Part shown: positions 45,143-58,259 of the stretch, piece by piece
Layout of the letters: every line of letters begins with the position of its first letter
Position numbering within the stretch: position 1 is the stretch's first letter
Assembly (NCBI GenBank): GCA_049724395.1
Contig: JAUGWO010000128.1
Span: 62,001-126,000 of the forward strand
Origin: Spongospora subterranea f. sp. subterranea
Lineage: Eukaryota; Endomyxa: Phytomyxea; Phytomyxea; Plasmodiophorida
Direction: 5' to 3'
Length of the DNA: 64,000 nucleotides
The notes under the pieces: model-generated
Told to the model about the DNA's origin: nothing
The model's input: the letters and a program-made list of their open reading frames with translations, nothing else
The model's database searches: none
Made by a program: the position numbers and the translations under genes

Positions 45143-46699
45143 TTATTCGTCGTCGACCGAGCCTTGTTCTGTGGCCGCATGATCCCCCCCTGTGCTGCAG
45201 TGATCGTATTGTCGATACTCGTTCACGGTATCGGTCATGTCGTGCCCAGCTTCCTCGAACTGCATCTCGTCCATCCCTTCGCCAGTGTACCAGTGCAGGA
45301 AAGCTTTTTTCGACAGCATCGATGAGAACTGCTTCGATATACGATTGAAAACCGAGCAGACCGAAGACCCGTTCCCGATTAGAACCGAAGACATTCGAAC
45401 CCCCCTCGCTGGAACGTCGCAAACTGAAATATTTGAGAGCTCTACATACTAAAAATTTGACGCACTCAAAACCTGATGTTTGAACGCTATTCGGCATCCA
45501 TTCTACGAACATGCTCTTATTGCTGTGCTGAATCGCCTGTAGTGACTTATCAATATCGAGCGTTGAAATGGCACCACGATATAACGCTGACGCGGCTATA
45601 TATCGACCGGAATGTTTCGGGGAATCGGACCCACACATCGTACTACTGGGACTGAACATCTAACCCATTGTCAGAGAGCTGGGAGACTGACAAAAACACA
45701 GATTGCAATAATAAAACCTGCTTGGTCAGTTCCGATACCGACTGGGTTCGAAATGGCTGCGAACTCAACGCTGTTAACGGAGCGCAACTGAGCGAAAAAA
45801 AATGTAGTCGAGGAAACGGGCACAAATTCACACCCAGCTTCCTCAGATCGGTGTTAAGTTGACCTGGGAATCGCATTGACGCTGTCATGCCCGTTAACCC
45901 CATGGCAATAATCCGGTTGATATCCTCATATGCTGGCGTTCCAATGTGCAGTGAACCAGTTGCAATGTTGTACAGAGCTTCGTTGTCAATTACGAAGGTG
46001 TCGTCGGAGAACTCCTGAAGCGCATGGAACGACAGTGTGGCGTTATATGGCTCCACGACTGTATCTGACATCTTTGCGGATGGAAATATGGCAACATTGC
46101 TCAAAATACTTTCTGGATATTGCTCCTGGACAACAGGGATAAGAAATTTGAAAAGGGGCATGCACAGAACGGGAGTACCTTGATTAATTCGGCGATTCGC
46201 GTTCCCAAACCCGAACCTGTCCCACCTCCGATGGAATGGCTGATTTGAAACCCCTGCATGCAATCGGTTGCTTCCGCAAGTCGTCGAATCGTATCCATAA
46301 CTGAACCCATGATAGATGTGGCCTCTTCACCATTGTGCCCTTTCGCCCAGTTATTACTGGCGCTGCCGTGTCCGAATACCTTCCTCATCGAAATTAACAG
46401 ATGTTGCTATTAAATGGACGTAAACTTACCATATCGTCGGGGGTGAAGAGACCAGATAATGCTCCATTTGATAATCTTTCGTGAGTCGCTGGGTCCAGAT
46501 CCACCAATACGCACCTGGGAATAAACCGCCCTGAATATCCCTCGTTGAACAGCACATCGAGCCGGTCCAATTGTAAGTCGGACGTTCCCATGAACCGCCC
46601 TTGCTGATCGATACCATGCTCCTGGCAAACAGACTCCCAGAATGCGGTCCCGGCTTGATTACCACATTGACCTATCTGAACGCTCACAATCTCCCTCAT
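45143..46699 (-). CDS. Divergent beta-tubulin-like protein, several introns
   Basis: A cytoskeletal GTPase. ATG 46699 opens with [17 protein letters not shown], including the MREI tetrapeptide used in tubulin mRNA autoregulation. Exon 1 goes on to LSGLFTPDD. Next exon: [19 protein letters not shown] and the tubulin signature [12 protein letters not shown]. Next: [18 protein letters not shown] sequence (here [19 protein letters not shown]), then [17 protein letters not shown] further exon (near 45659) has [13 protein letters not shown] and [16 protein letters not shown]. The last has [20 protein letters not shown] and [18 protein letters not shown], stop 45143. Conserved cores are intact but many normally invariant positions differ. 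The tail ([12 protein letters not shown]) lacks the usual EEGEF-type acidic end. It is a paralogue rather than the main beta-tubulin. Confidence 0.92.
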
Positions 46700-47528
46700 T
46701 TGTCTGCTTGTGATTGACCCTGAATGGTCAAGTACGTCTGCCCAACAGACCTTTATATTGGCACGCGACTACCCATGTTTCATAGTTATTTAATTTACCC
46801 GAACCGGTCAAAATGATCTTGTATGACAATAGCTGAACGACTAGCGAGGTTGCTATGGCCGCTATGTAGATGAATGAACTTATTATTGAAAATATGACGC
46901 CCTCATGCTATGGAACTCTTGAATGAGCTTGTGAGATCAGAAGGTGCAGTGCAGTGATCAAATCATTGACCAATATTCATTCGCTATCCACAAAACTATC
47001 TACCGCTGCAAATTAAGCTACGTAGCGCTCTCTCCAAATCTGTCACCGTAGCACGTGCAATTCATGAATGAATGAATACAAGGAATGACGGATTTCACAA
47101 TTTTCAGAAACGGAAGGTGGTTGACCATAAGAATGAAGACCGACCATTGAAATCCCCAAAACAAAAAAAGTAATCAACGCGAATGAGTTAATGTTGTACA
47201 AGGAGTTTAGCTAATGATGAAATGAATATGATTGAGTTACTATAGCGCATATTGTACCCTATTACGATACAGTATCAGAAATGGGAGTGATGATCGGGTC
47301 ACAATCACACGATACGAGGTCATCGATCGTTTGATTGCAACACAAACGCGGCATGCACTGCAGTGATTGACAGTGGCCTGTCATGCATTTGATATTCGTA
47401 ACATCATGTGACGTGCTGTGCGAGTGCACATGTTGACGTGAACAGTGTGGGTTTGGGGACTCCCGTTACAGATTGTGGTGATTACTCAGGGTAATGCTAG
47501 TGTACATGTGCTGAACATCGTCATTATC
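46700..47528. other. Divergent interval between tubulin and CEP164
   Basis: No coding sequence recognised. The two genes start about 830 bp apart in opposite directions. The stretch is rich in short ATG-containing, non-coding words. No clear motif is called. Confidence 0.45.
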
Positions 47529-50401
47529 ATGAGCGGAAAGAGTGTCATTCTTGAAGAGGACACAGATCCCAACTATGTCCCGACGAGAGAGGAGATCGTC
47601 GACTACGCCCTCTTCCTTGGCATGGAACTGCCGCGAGACGAGAATCTGCTCTGGATAGCGACTGAGGGGCTGAAGGCCCCATTACCCCCGAAATGGAAAC
47701 CTTGTAAGAGCCAAGACGGGGAAGTTTACTACTTCAACTTCAGTACAGGAGAGTCTACATGGGAGCATCCATGTGATCAGGTTACAAACCCATAATTTCC
47801 CACACATATCCTTCTGTACGTCGCGGCAGATTTTCTATCGGAAAAATTTGCATTTGATGATGATGCGGTCGCTTTAGTTCGACCGATTATATGTGGCGAT
47901 ATTGAACACAAACTGCATCGAATATACTTACCCTTGTTGCTCGTATAGTTTTACAAGAACATCTATAAGACTGAATATGAGAAATCGGTGGCTGTGGCGG
48001 CCTCTGCGTCAGAAGGATCCGTTTTGGCACCATCACTGGCTAGAAAATCTTCTGGTCCATTACAGACGGTATTAAAAGACAAAATCGTGCTATCCAAGAT
48101 CATTCCGAAACTTGAACGAAAAAATGAGGAAGTGTGTAAACCAGTTGCCGTGGATAATTTAAAGAATACTGCAGAAGTCGATAAATTGGATCTGGTGTGG
48201 AGAGAGGGGCAAAAACAGGAAATGGCACTAGAGCGACAAGAATGGCAAAAAAAACGCCAAACTGAAGCTGAAAGTTGGATGAAAGCCAAGCAAGCCGAAA
48301 TCGATGCCGAAAAACATCGGAGGTATAATGAGGTCCGGGCCCAAATGGAAAAGGGCATTGAGACCATTATGGAAGAGTCGAACCTAAGATTAGAAGAGCA
48401 GCGCGAAATATTGAGGAAAGAGCAAGCTCAACATGATCAAGCTATGGAGGATAGGTGGAGAAAGCCACTTTGACATTCATTTACAATGTCTGGACGAGGC
48501 AATTGATTCTACAAACTTTCTTCCTCAAACGGCGCATTTTTCGTTTACCACTCGATGATTGGGTTCCAAATTGAAATACCAAATTCATAGGAGGATTGAG
48601 TGGATGACGGTGCTCAAAGAAGAATCAAGAAAGCGGGAAGCTACGATGAAAAGTCGCATGGAGGAACTCGAAAGTATGCACAATTTGGAGATCAAAAGAA
48701 GGCAAGCTGAGCACGAGGAAGAAATGAAGGGTATGTATCTTGTCGTTGAACGTTGTTGCAAAAGCTGTTCCAAACCTTCTGCAGCCATTGATAGAGATGC
48801 CGCTCTGCAAGTTACCATAAGAGAAGACGCCATTAAGGCCCGTATTGCCGAGCTGGAGCTAGCAGCGCAACAGGTGGAGGTAGAGTCAATTCTGGTCGCT
48901 ATTTGTTTGTTATCAATATTACGTGTAGAGAGAGGCAATTGAAAACGAGAATGACCGCAAACGAATCTGGAAAGAACGGAGCGAGCGTATTGAACAGGAA
49001 GGGAAAGAAGAAATGTCGTAAAGAGGAAGATGCATGGAATATCAAGAGAAAATCGGAACAGGTCAGAGCGTTGATTACAAGATCGTAGAGAAGCTTAGAC
49101 CTGTGTGATTAGGTTAGAGTTGATAGTGAATTAATTCAGACAAACGCCCTTCTGGAATCAGAATTGGATAATCAACGGAAGGTTTCGGAATAGTGAATAA
49201 GAATGTCTTGAAATATTTGACAATCTGACTCGTTTAGGCGATGGCGGCGCTCAAAACAGCGTGTGACACAGAGTGCCAGATCATGTCCAACAAATTGAAA
49301 AAATTAGAATCTGAGTTAATCTCGGTCAAACAAGAAAATTCAAAACTTATTCAATCAGTATGTTAACAACGGTTGCCAAAAAACAAAGAAAACATTAACA
49401 GCGTGCACTCTTGATACTAGAAGCCAGATATGTCCGACATCGAATATCGAGAATCTTTGAAGCAACAAGATGAACTGCTGCAACGAAAGTATCAGACAGC
49501 GTTGGACCAGGTTATTCAATGATCGCAATGAACTTTGCTAGGTTCTATGCTAATTTTGAATTAAAAAAAAGATGAAGGCCGAACGGGACAATGCCCTTGC
49601 TCGAATTGCAAATCATACATGCACGAAGAGAGATGGAGAAGCGGATAATTCGTTGTCCGATGATGAAGATGAAATGGAGGATGTTTGTCAAGTTACTGTA
49701 TCCGGAGTCTAGTTTCTGCTAATCAACAAGTGTTTAGGTGGCGAGCAGTGGCCTGAGTGATATCAGCGACTTCAGTGAAGCAGATTGGAATGGATATCAC
49801 AGTACTTGACTAGTGTACTACAATGAAAGATCGTCGAGCTCAATCTGGAACAGGTTGGAATCGACAGCTAAATCGGGAGCAAGCATCTATCACACAAGCA
49901 GGCCGATATCTGAAGCAACAACGACGATCCATGTCACGGGCGCGAGTGGCGCTCATCAAAGACCAAGCCAGATGGAAAAAGGATAGCGATGCGAGCCAAG
50001 ACAACCCCACTGGAACAGACAAGCATATACTAGGTCCGTCTGGGATATCGTCGACAAACAGTTCCATATTGACTGTACTTTGTTGGAAAACAGTTCGAGA
50101 ATTGAAGCGGCGAAAGAAGTTTCTGGATCAACGAGCGCATCGTCTCAACTCCGATATCAGCCAATACCGTCGGCTGAAGCGCGGAGTATCCAAACGGCAG
50201 GATGGATTGAGAGATATGATACGAGAATCTGTAAATATACCCATCAAGCCAGGACCTGATTCGAATATGGATCATCAGGCGGACAAGGCAAATACAGAAT
50301 CAAAACCGTCGACGACAGCAAATACAATCACTAACAGCGTAGCGAAAGATACTCGGGTAAAAAATGTCATGAGCTATAAAACTGTGTTTGAGAAACGTTA
50401 A
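47529..50401 (+). CDS. CEP164: CEP164-like centriole distal appendage protein
   Basis: CEP164 sits on distal appendages and is needed for docking of the basal body. ATG 47529 starts MSGKSVILEEDTDPNYVPTR, then EEIVDYALFLGMELPRDENL and LLWIATEGLKAPLPPKWKPC, closing with the WW domain YYFNFSTGESTWEHPCDQ. This order is the diagnostic N-terminus of CEP164. A short GT-AG intron follows near 47783. The rest is charged coiled coil over several exons: about 47950-48470 (MALERQEWQKKRQTEAESW), 48590-48880 (MEELESMHNLEIKRRQAEHE), 49230-49690, and a final exon 49823-50401 ending YKTVFEKR. It is shorter than the animal protein and has no other domain I can see. Exon joins in the coiled coil are approximate. 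Confidence 0.9.
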
Positions 50402-50645
50402 TAGGCGGCGTTAAATGCCCATTATGGATGGCTGACATCATTCAGGAGTGAGATGCAAAGGTCCCAAGAACCAGGAAAGGCTCCTGGTAGATACCAATTA
50501 GGGAGATCGCCAACAAACAGGACGCAACCATCACTAATCACTCCAAGCAACAACAACGATATAACGATCAGAATCAAAGTCGAAAAATAATCAAAGGCGA
50601 TTAGAATTATCACAGCTGAATAGTGTATGCAATGAGCGTTTAAAA

Positions 50646-53600
50646 TTAGATCTTATCATAGTAGTCGCCGAAAGCTGGTAGGGATGCCTTCATACCCTTA
50701 CGCTCACGAATCTGGAGCACGATTTTGTTGGCTTGTGATCCTTCATCAGTGATGAGACCGGCAACCTCAGCAAAGTGACTGAAAACCATTTGAGGGAACG
50801 CTTGTCCAGCTAAACAAAACTGTCAGTGAAAGCAGGCCAGCAAAAAAGGAAAACCTATACCTGTGTTCTTGCGGAGCAGTTCAGTGAATCCAAATGATTC
50901 CGTGACAGGGAGCAGCGCTTGCACCTTGGTCATGGGCGTACCCGCTTTCTGTGTTTCTTTCTCGACAATACCACGGCGCTGTGATAATGTGTTGTAAACA
51001 CCAGAGACAGCAACCTGGGGCACTGTAATTTCAACCAGGTAAAGAGGCTCCATGAGCTTCGGGCCCGACTTGATCTGACACGCAGAGAATACCCGTTTGG
51101 CACAAGGCATTAACTGACCAGCACCACGATGGATGGCATCAGCGTGAAGAACAACATCTTCAAGATTGAATCGGATACCACGGAGGGCTTCGTCAGCGAA
51201 CACACCACCGCTAGTGGTCTGCATGAAAGCTCCAACCAAGCTGTCCTTGATTTCCGATAAGAACTGAGCAGCTTTCGTGGTATCGACAAGAACGTTGCCT
51301 TTGCCGTCGGGAGGGCAACCGAAGGCCCAAACTTTACGAGCTTCGTTGACATCCCAGCCGTACTTGTCAGCCATGACACGGCCACGAACTTTGGCTTCCT
51401 GTTCGATTTTGATATCGTCGTTCTCGATGTCACGGATGAGGCCTTCTTCAATAGGTCCAGCGGTGAAGTAGAGACGGTTGTGCTTGTTAGGAGACTTGGA
51501 CACGCACTGCATCTCTGACACCGTCGAAACGGTCTCACAGAAGTTGACAACTGGGTTGCCGACGGTGATCGGAGCTCCCTTCATGTACTCGAACTGAAGA
51601 TCATTCAAACAGATTTCAAGGTGTAACTCTCCTGCACCGGCGACAATGTGTTCACCGGTTTTGGCAGTGTAAACCAAAACCATAGGATCGGATTTGGCCA
51701 GACGCTTAAGACCTTCAACCAACTTAGGAAGATCCTGCGCATTCTTGGGCTCGACAGCACGACGAACGACGGGGCTGACAGAGAACTTCATGGTGACGAA
51801 AGGGTGGGCGACTTCACTGGTGGTTAAGGTTCCGCTCTGAATGTGACATCAGTACCGGAACCAAAAGGCACTCAGAAAAACTACATACCTTGAGAAGGAA
51901 CTGATCAATACCAACAAGACCAACGATGTTTCCACATGGGCAATCGGCAATCTGCTCAATCTTGCCGGCCATCAACAGGACAGTACGCTGGACTTTCTTA
52001 ACGTGAAGATCGCGCTTCTCGCCGACGTTGTAATCAGGTCCAAGAATACGGACGGTCTGACCTGACATTGGACAATTAGATGACTATTTGAAACAAATTG
52101 GCAAACTGAATATCAGAATTTGTTATCAGTGTAACTATGACAATTGAGCCTCATGAGAAAGATTAGCCCCATTCCACCAAAACGGGGAATGAAGATAAAG
52201 TAGGAAAGTATGAAAAAGTTCATCACATAACAAAGACGCCGAATGTAAATATAGCTTACCGGTCCTGACAACACCGGAGAAAACACGGCCGAAGGCGAAG
52301 AAGCGACCACCATCAGAAGAGGGAACCATCTTTGAGACATACATCATTAAAGGACCATTGGGATCACACTTCTTGACGGCCAACGCGCATTCATCATCGG
52401 CTGGTCCCGGGTACAGCGTATCGCAACGATATTTCTACAAACGGAAACACCCTTTAGCATCCGACAACGTAAACAATAGATTAATTACCTGAGCGTGAAC
52501 AGGGGAAGGAAGGTGCTTGACCATCATATCGAGCAGACACTCGGCGGCAGGAAGCCAGGACTGCATGACACGTTTGAGCAGAGCTTTACCAGTCAAATCT
52601 TCGGCATCCTTTGGCACTGAGTGGAAATTTAGAGTTCAGCCGCGGAGCTAACCAACCGTTTTCGCTAACCTTTAATGCCTAAACCTTTGATGTACTTGGC
52701 GAACACTTCTTTCTTGTCCTCCATGATGGCATCGAACAACATTTCAATCGGGTCAAGAATGAACTTACAGAAACCACGTTCATTCTGAACACCATCGGTA
52801 ACGGGTTTGCTTGTCCATTTCTTGCCTTTAGCGTTGTAGAAGTTCTCTCCCCAAAGGCGAAGTCATCATTTTGTCCTTAGGCAGACCGAGCTTCTTGTTG
52901 TACATGAGTGCGAAACGCTCAAGAGAGAAACCCCAGCCGTGAAGACCGGAACCAAAAGCGACGGTCCCCTTCTCAGGGTAGACCTGGATATCGGGCATCG
53001 TTTCGTCTTTGTATGTGGAGATGACGACATTAACAGACTCAACGGCGGCACGGAACGTCTGATAAGCTTCTTCACGGGGAAGATGTTGCTCCAAAAATAC
53101 ACGGTCGAGCTTGTTCAAGAACAGGACAGGGATGATACGCTCGTCAATAGCCTTCAAACCCCAGCAATTAGAATGTAATTCAACCAAACAATAAACTGTA
53201 GAAAACATTATAATACCTGACGAAGGACGGTTTCGGTTTGGACGCACACTCCTTCGATACAATCGACAACGACCAATGCACCATCAGTTACACGCAAAGC
53301 AGCTGTAACTTCACTGCTGAAATCAACGTGCCCTGGAGAATCGATCAAGTTGATCAAGAAAGGCATCGCTTCGGTGATTCCATTCTCCCTTTCCTCGGCA
53401 TCGGGCTCACGCTCGTAATATAGGGAAACGGAGGTCGACTTGATGGTAATACCACGGTCTACACGCCAAAGAATACGGACGTCAGCAAACATGGGTTCAC
53501 ATGGCAAGTCGAGGAACATTACCGATTTCATCCTGACGGGTATCAGTTGTTCGCTTATCACCAGCGTCAGCTTCAGCCATCATACCGGCTTTGGATAAAA

Positions 53601-53784
53601 GCGAATCGGTTAATGTGGACTTTCCATGGTCGACGTGAGCAATAACGGACATATTCCGAATATTTTCCTATAAAAAAACAAGATGTCAATAGACAATTGG
53701 GCGACGCCGGGCGAACCAAAAGCGACAGCAACGTACACGACGATCCATCATGGCGCGGATCTGGTCGATCGTGAAGTTAACCAT
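50646..53784 (-). CDS. EEF2: Translation elongation factor 2, many short introns
   Basis: EF2 is the GTPase that drives ribosomal translocation. Exon 1 at 53784 reads [14 protein letters not shown]. After an intron come [20 protein letters not shown] (P-loop) and the switch region near [11 protein letters not shown]. Later exons give [34 protein letters not shown] (G4), [12 protein letters not shown], a second domain with [28 protein letters not shown], and [20 protein letters not shown]. The diphthamide loop reads [18 protein letters not shown]; the modified His is present, but the usual Gly-Gly-Gly after His-Arg reads Gly-Ala-Gly. The C-terminus is GDYYDKI, stop at 50646-50648. The 3' end converges on CEP164 with about 245 bp between stops. 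Confidence 0.97.
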
Positions 53785-55298
53785 GATGAAGGAGTTTGAT
53801 GAAAGAGCCTGAGGCTGTTAGCTAGGGACTAAAGTGGGGCGGGACGGACGACAGACAGACGACGACGCCCAAGTCTATACACAAACGACACTAGGTCAAG
53901 ACGTGATGTGGATAGAAGGGTGGCAGGATTTGCGAGCGGTTCGGAGTGCGCTGCGGACTCCGCTTCCTTCGGATTTGGCCAACCACATTACACCATATGC
54001 GCCCTAATTGATTCATGAACCACTCGTGTCTTCGTATGACATGACTCCCATTTTGATTTGGTCCCATAATCGATTTCAATTATCTCTTTCATCGAATATT
54101 TGATTAATTTTATCGGCGGGGATATTTTGGTCGGTAAATAATGGATTCATCGGCCGAGTTCGTATGAATCTGTATTGGTTAATGCGCTCCGTAGCCGAAT
54201 GGATATCACATGCAGCTAATGTGCTCGAACTGGCTGCGTCCTTTGCCATCATAAACTGCCAAAATTCATGTGTCTTATTTTCTTTGCAATAACCATAATG
54301 ATGTGTTGTTGTTCGATTAATGTTCAGATTGGAGCGTAGTTAAACCTCTCTCTGGTGAAGGAACAAGTATCGGTTGTGTTGAGTCGCAACAGCATGTCAC
54401 CTTAGAAAAGCAAAAGAAGGTGATCAGCCAAGCTGAACCCGATAACGTCACGAACTGGTTAAACCATGACATTCTGTATTTTGCGGGCAGGGGCCAACCT
54501 GTCCCCACTGTCAGGATCGCCCAAACAGCCGTAATAATTGATTCACGGACTCATGATCATGATGAGACTCTACAGTGATAGTGATCACGTAGTACTTGTG
54601 CCAATGATAATAGTATGACGACACCATTCATAACAATCCTGAAGGCTGTATCCAAGCGTTCCACCGACGGTCGGTTTGTGTTCGTCGTTGTCATTCAGCT
54701 TCCATCGAATCGTGGAAAACTGCAATTCAACGGATTGTGTCGAGCTTGACAGACCCAACAAGCACTAATAAATGATCCTCGTCACCGTAAATGTGCTTTG
54801 CCCAAATTTCGCGAATACAACTCTAAACGAATAGAATGTAGTTGTTTTATATAATGATTGATGTGTGATCCTGACTGGCAGAACATGTGCTCAGTTATCC
54901 CATATCAGTGAGGACCACTGACCGCATCGGAATCGGGACAGGGATGACACGATACCCGCTGACCGTACATGGCCTCTCAGTGCAGCGATTCACGATACTG
55001 CTACAGAGTATGCGGGTAAGGGGTTCCACTGTAGCTCAACACGATTGACAACTGTTACCCATAAGTGTGCATCGTGTTCATTACCTGTCAAACAGCAAAT
55101 CACTACTGGACCAGACGTTGATGTGTTTTCCTTCGTCAATGTGCTTGATATCAGGGTACCTCTAATGGGAACGCCAAGTACGGTCATGATATCTGCCCAT
55201 CATTCCTGTAGCAGCTCTAATCGAAAGCGACGGCGCGATCGGTTCCTTTTCTGACCAAGACCTTCTAGATCGCGTAAGCGACTCTAAGTCGTCTCCAT
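53785..55298. other. Intergenic; no gene recognised
   Basis: Contains the EF2 5' flank. Short frames on both strands (for example 54990-55187 minus) lack motifs. A segment near 54187-54230 looks superficially like a tRNA 5' half but lacks a T-arm. Confidence 0.45.
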
Positions 55299-58120
55299 GT
55301 CATTGAGCAAATCCGTTGAAGATCGAGTCAAGGAGTATTGCCTGCGATACCTTCTTTATTGCATCGGTGACTAATGCAGTTGTTATTTAGGGTTTCGTCA
55401 TACACGGCAAGGGATGTTCAAAAATACTGTAAAGGATTGCTGAAGATCCAGCACAACTCGACCAAAATTGTCGACAGCTCCGGGGACGGCGGGCATATTT
55501 ACCAATGTATCAAGGAGATGATGAAATCGATGACAGAATCGGCAAGTGACTATCATGAACTTTCAGTCGACCTTCTTGAAGTAGCATCGTCATCACTGTC
55601 GTATGCCGAATTTGTGTTTCCAACTAATTTCTGATCACGACTCTAGAGGAACTCCTGAATCGGGAACAAGTGTGTGGAGCCCTGCGATCACGAAGTTTCT
55701 CAGTCATAACAACCGTTCAATGACCCGATTGCACGACACCATTGCTGACATAGCACGGTAAAAGAACGGAAGCTTTTCAAAATCAACTTTTAACTCGGCT
55801 TCTCAGGCAACCGGAACCAAGTTCATCACATGAATCCAGAATCTCTCCACTGAACCTAATCAAGTTGATACAGTTGAACAGGTTTAACACAATATCGATC
55901 AGCATTATACTTCGTGATATTGCCGAGCTAAGCAACAAACTGTCCACAAGATTATGGAAGACTTCGCTTGCTTACACCAAAACCGAGCCTTCCAACGATC
56001 AACTCGTTCTTTTGTGTCAGTTGTTATCACGATTATGCGAGGGTTACTCCTCGTTAGGCTCATGCCTTTCAGCTGACTCTCATGACATAATGGCTATGCA
56101 TAACGACATGAGTGAATTTGATCAACAAACAGTCCTTTCTTTGAAAGCAAACAGTGAAGCCACAGACTCGAACATGGAGAAAGTAGCTGAGCGAGTATTT
56201 GCCATAAACAGGCAGAGAACTCAGACAGTTGAGGGCGCTCTGTTCCGGTTAGCCAAGGTGGAAAAAGGAAAATGTCAATTGTCGATGTCGATTCTTATCT
56301 CACTTTTGTATGTACAGTCCCACATTGCATTGTTGACAACCTTCGCATTAGTAACTGGTACAAGAAACTTAACCATTCAAACTGATACAGAAAACAAGGT
56401 TCACATGTTATAACTTCTCACAATCGCGTTTTAAAAAAGGTCAAATAGGAAATATGTGAGGGTAATATACAGATCGACCAGATACCTCAGGCTCCTCTAC
56501 CCAGCAACGATGACATGATAATATCCTCATATTCTTGCGCAATTCTCAAAAAAGGTTTCCCAGTTCACGGGAGGATGTCGTTGACACGGTTAGATCGGAC
56601 ATGCCCATTCGAAAAGCTTGCTGATCTTTGGTAATCAGATCATCAGTTTGCTTTGCATCACCCCTCTTGTCGGGGGACGTCAAAATTGCGTTTACTTCAA
56701 TTCAGAACGTTCGCACAAAGAAAAATTAGCTCTTATGCTTCCTAACTCGCTAAAAATCACTGATGCCGAATGCGTTAGAACCTTCACTAGCTTCTTGAAC
56801 TTAGATCAGGTAAAACTCGGTATGTGATTTGACTTCTTCTGCCAAACCGTGCAAAGGCGCTGCAATCTATACAGGAGCTTTTGCGCATCCATCGGGCGAT
56901 TGCTGTTGCCGTCTTGACACCTCGGGCCGTTTTCAAAAATCAATGCGAAGTGACACCAGAATTAACCTCGGTATCGAATAACACCGGTGAACGCAACAAT
57001 AGCGATGTTGAAAAGACGATAGACGGCGATTTAAAGGCGGGACCCGAACCGATCATCATGCTCAAATCAGCAGTTGAAGTGATAGCTAATCAAACTGACA
57101 AAATATCGCATGTTCTCTCTGTCAAAATTTGCTGCCCTTCGAATCAGTTGATCCAGTTGATGACAAGGCAATCCATATGGACGACTTTTCTTGAGCGGGA
57201 TGGCCATACTGCCATTAGCATATCTGATTGGACCTCAGGTCATTCACGGCAAGAGTTGCAATTACTAAAGTCACTGACATGATTTATATCTGCCAGACGA
57301 AATTTCGGGGCATCAAAGTCGAGTAATTACATCAACCAGGTCTTTAGGAAGCGCCTTTGCCGCATTTGGTGTTAGTCAAGCTATGCTATCATCAATTCAT
57401 CGGTTCGGATATAATAACGAGCACATGGCAATATATCAGATTGAAACTGTACAATTTTTGAACAACGAATAAGTTCCAGGCTAACGTCATCTTGGTTATA
57501 GACGTGTTCCGGTATTCCTTATTCGGATTGCTTTACGGTTTATATCCAAATAGAAATCGGCATCGGATCAGGTGGGAAGTTTGATTCAACTGAAGGTATT
57601 GATTAAATTTGTAACAGAAGGACGCGAAATATCATTAGAAATAGGAGTTGAACCTAGATTCATCAAAAAGACGTTGTTAAAAGGAACAATCACGAAAAAT
57701 GTTGAACGTATGTCGGAATCCGAATTTATAGGTTTAACCGTTGGTATGTCAGGTCATCCGAGAAACACAGGAGTCATACAAAACATTCCAAATGATTCTC
57801 GCCGAAAGATTGCCCAGTTCAATTGCGTCGGCGAGCACCAATACCACGGCGAACAAAGTAATCCATTTTCATGATCCCATAAAATCCCAGTATAGGTCAC
57901 ATAAAAACACACAGGTGCGTCGTTATTGTTCTGCAAACAACTTGTGAAAGTGAACAGAGCTCAGGCATTAGCAATGTTCGTAATCGCGGTGATGATGGTT
58001 GCACTTCTATGGCTTTTGATAGGAAAACAAGGTTTCAAACCCGAAGGATATGAACTTTCGTCACAGATGTTGGATATAAAACAACAGGTACAAATGGTGG
58101 TTGCATATACCAACGCATAA
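55299..58120 (+). CDS. Unrecognised multi-exon protein with C-terminal membrane segment
   Basis: Possible start ATG 55299 (MSLSKSVEDRVKEYCLR). A short intron leads to SSYTARDVQKYCKGLLKIQH and a helical stretch ending near 55610. The 55865-56280 exon is strongly helical (DIAELSNKLSTRLWKTSLAY; MEKVAERVFAINRQRTQTVE). Further helical exons lie at about 56620-56830 and 56881-57280. A later exon at 57926-58120 has a single hydrophobic segment (ALAMFVIAVMMVALLWLLIG), followed by a short tail ending VVAYTNA. The pattern, a long helical N-terminal region and one C-terminal transmembrane helix, suggests a tail-anchored coiled-coil or BAR-like protein. No family motif is visible, and it might be two genes. 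Confidence 0.45.
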
Positions 58121-58259
58121 AATGAGAATGCATGGACAGCTCGACACGGTCGCAAAAGATATCAAACTAATTAAGCAGTTGATAGATAATGAAAATTGAT
58201 AAAATTTAACCAGGGAATGTATTTGAATTTGAATGGGTAATGCACGGAAATAGGCGGAT

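Noticed and set aside
54187-54260. tRNA-like sequence (GTAGCCGAATGGATA)
   Set aside because: Only a D-arm-like word is present. No T-arm GGTTCGAATC, no matching acceptor stem.
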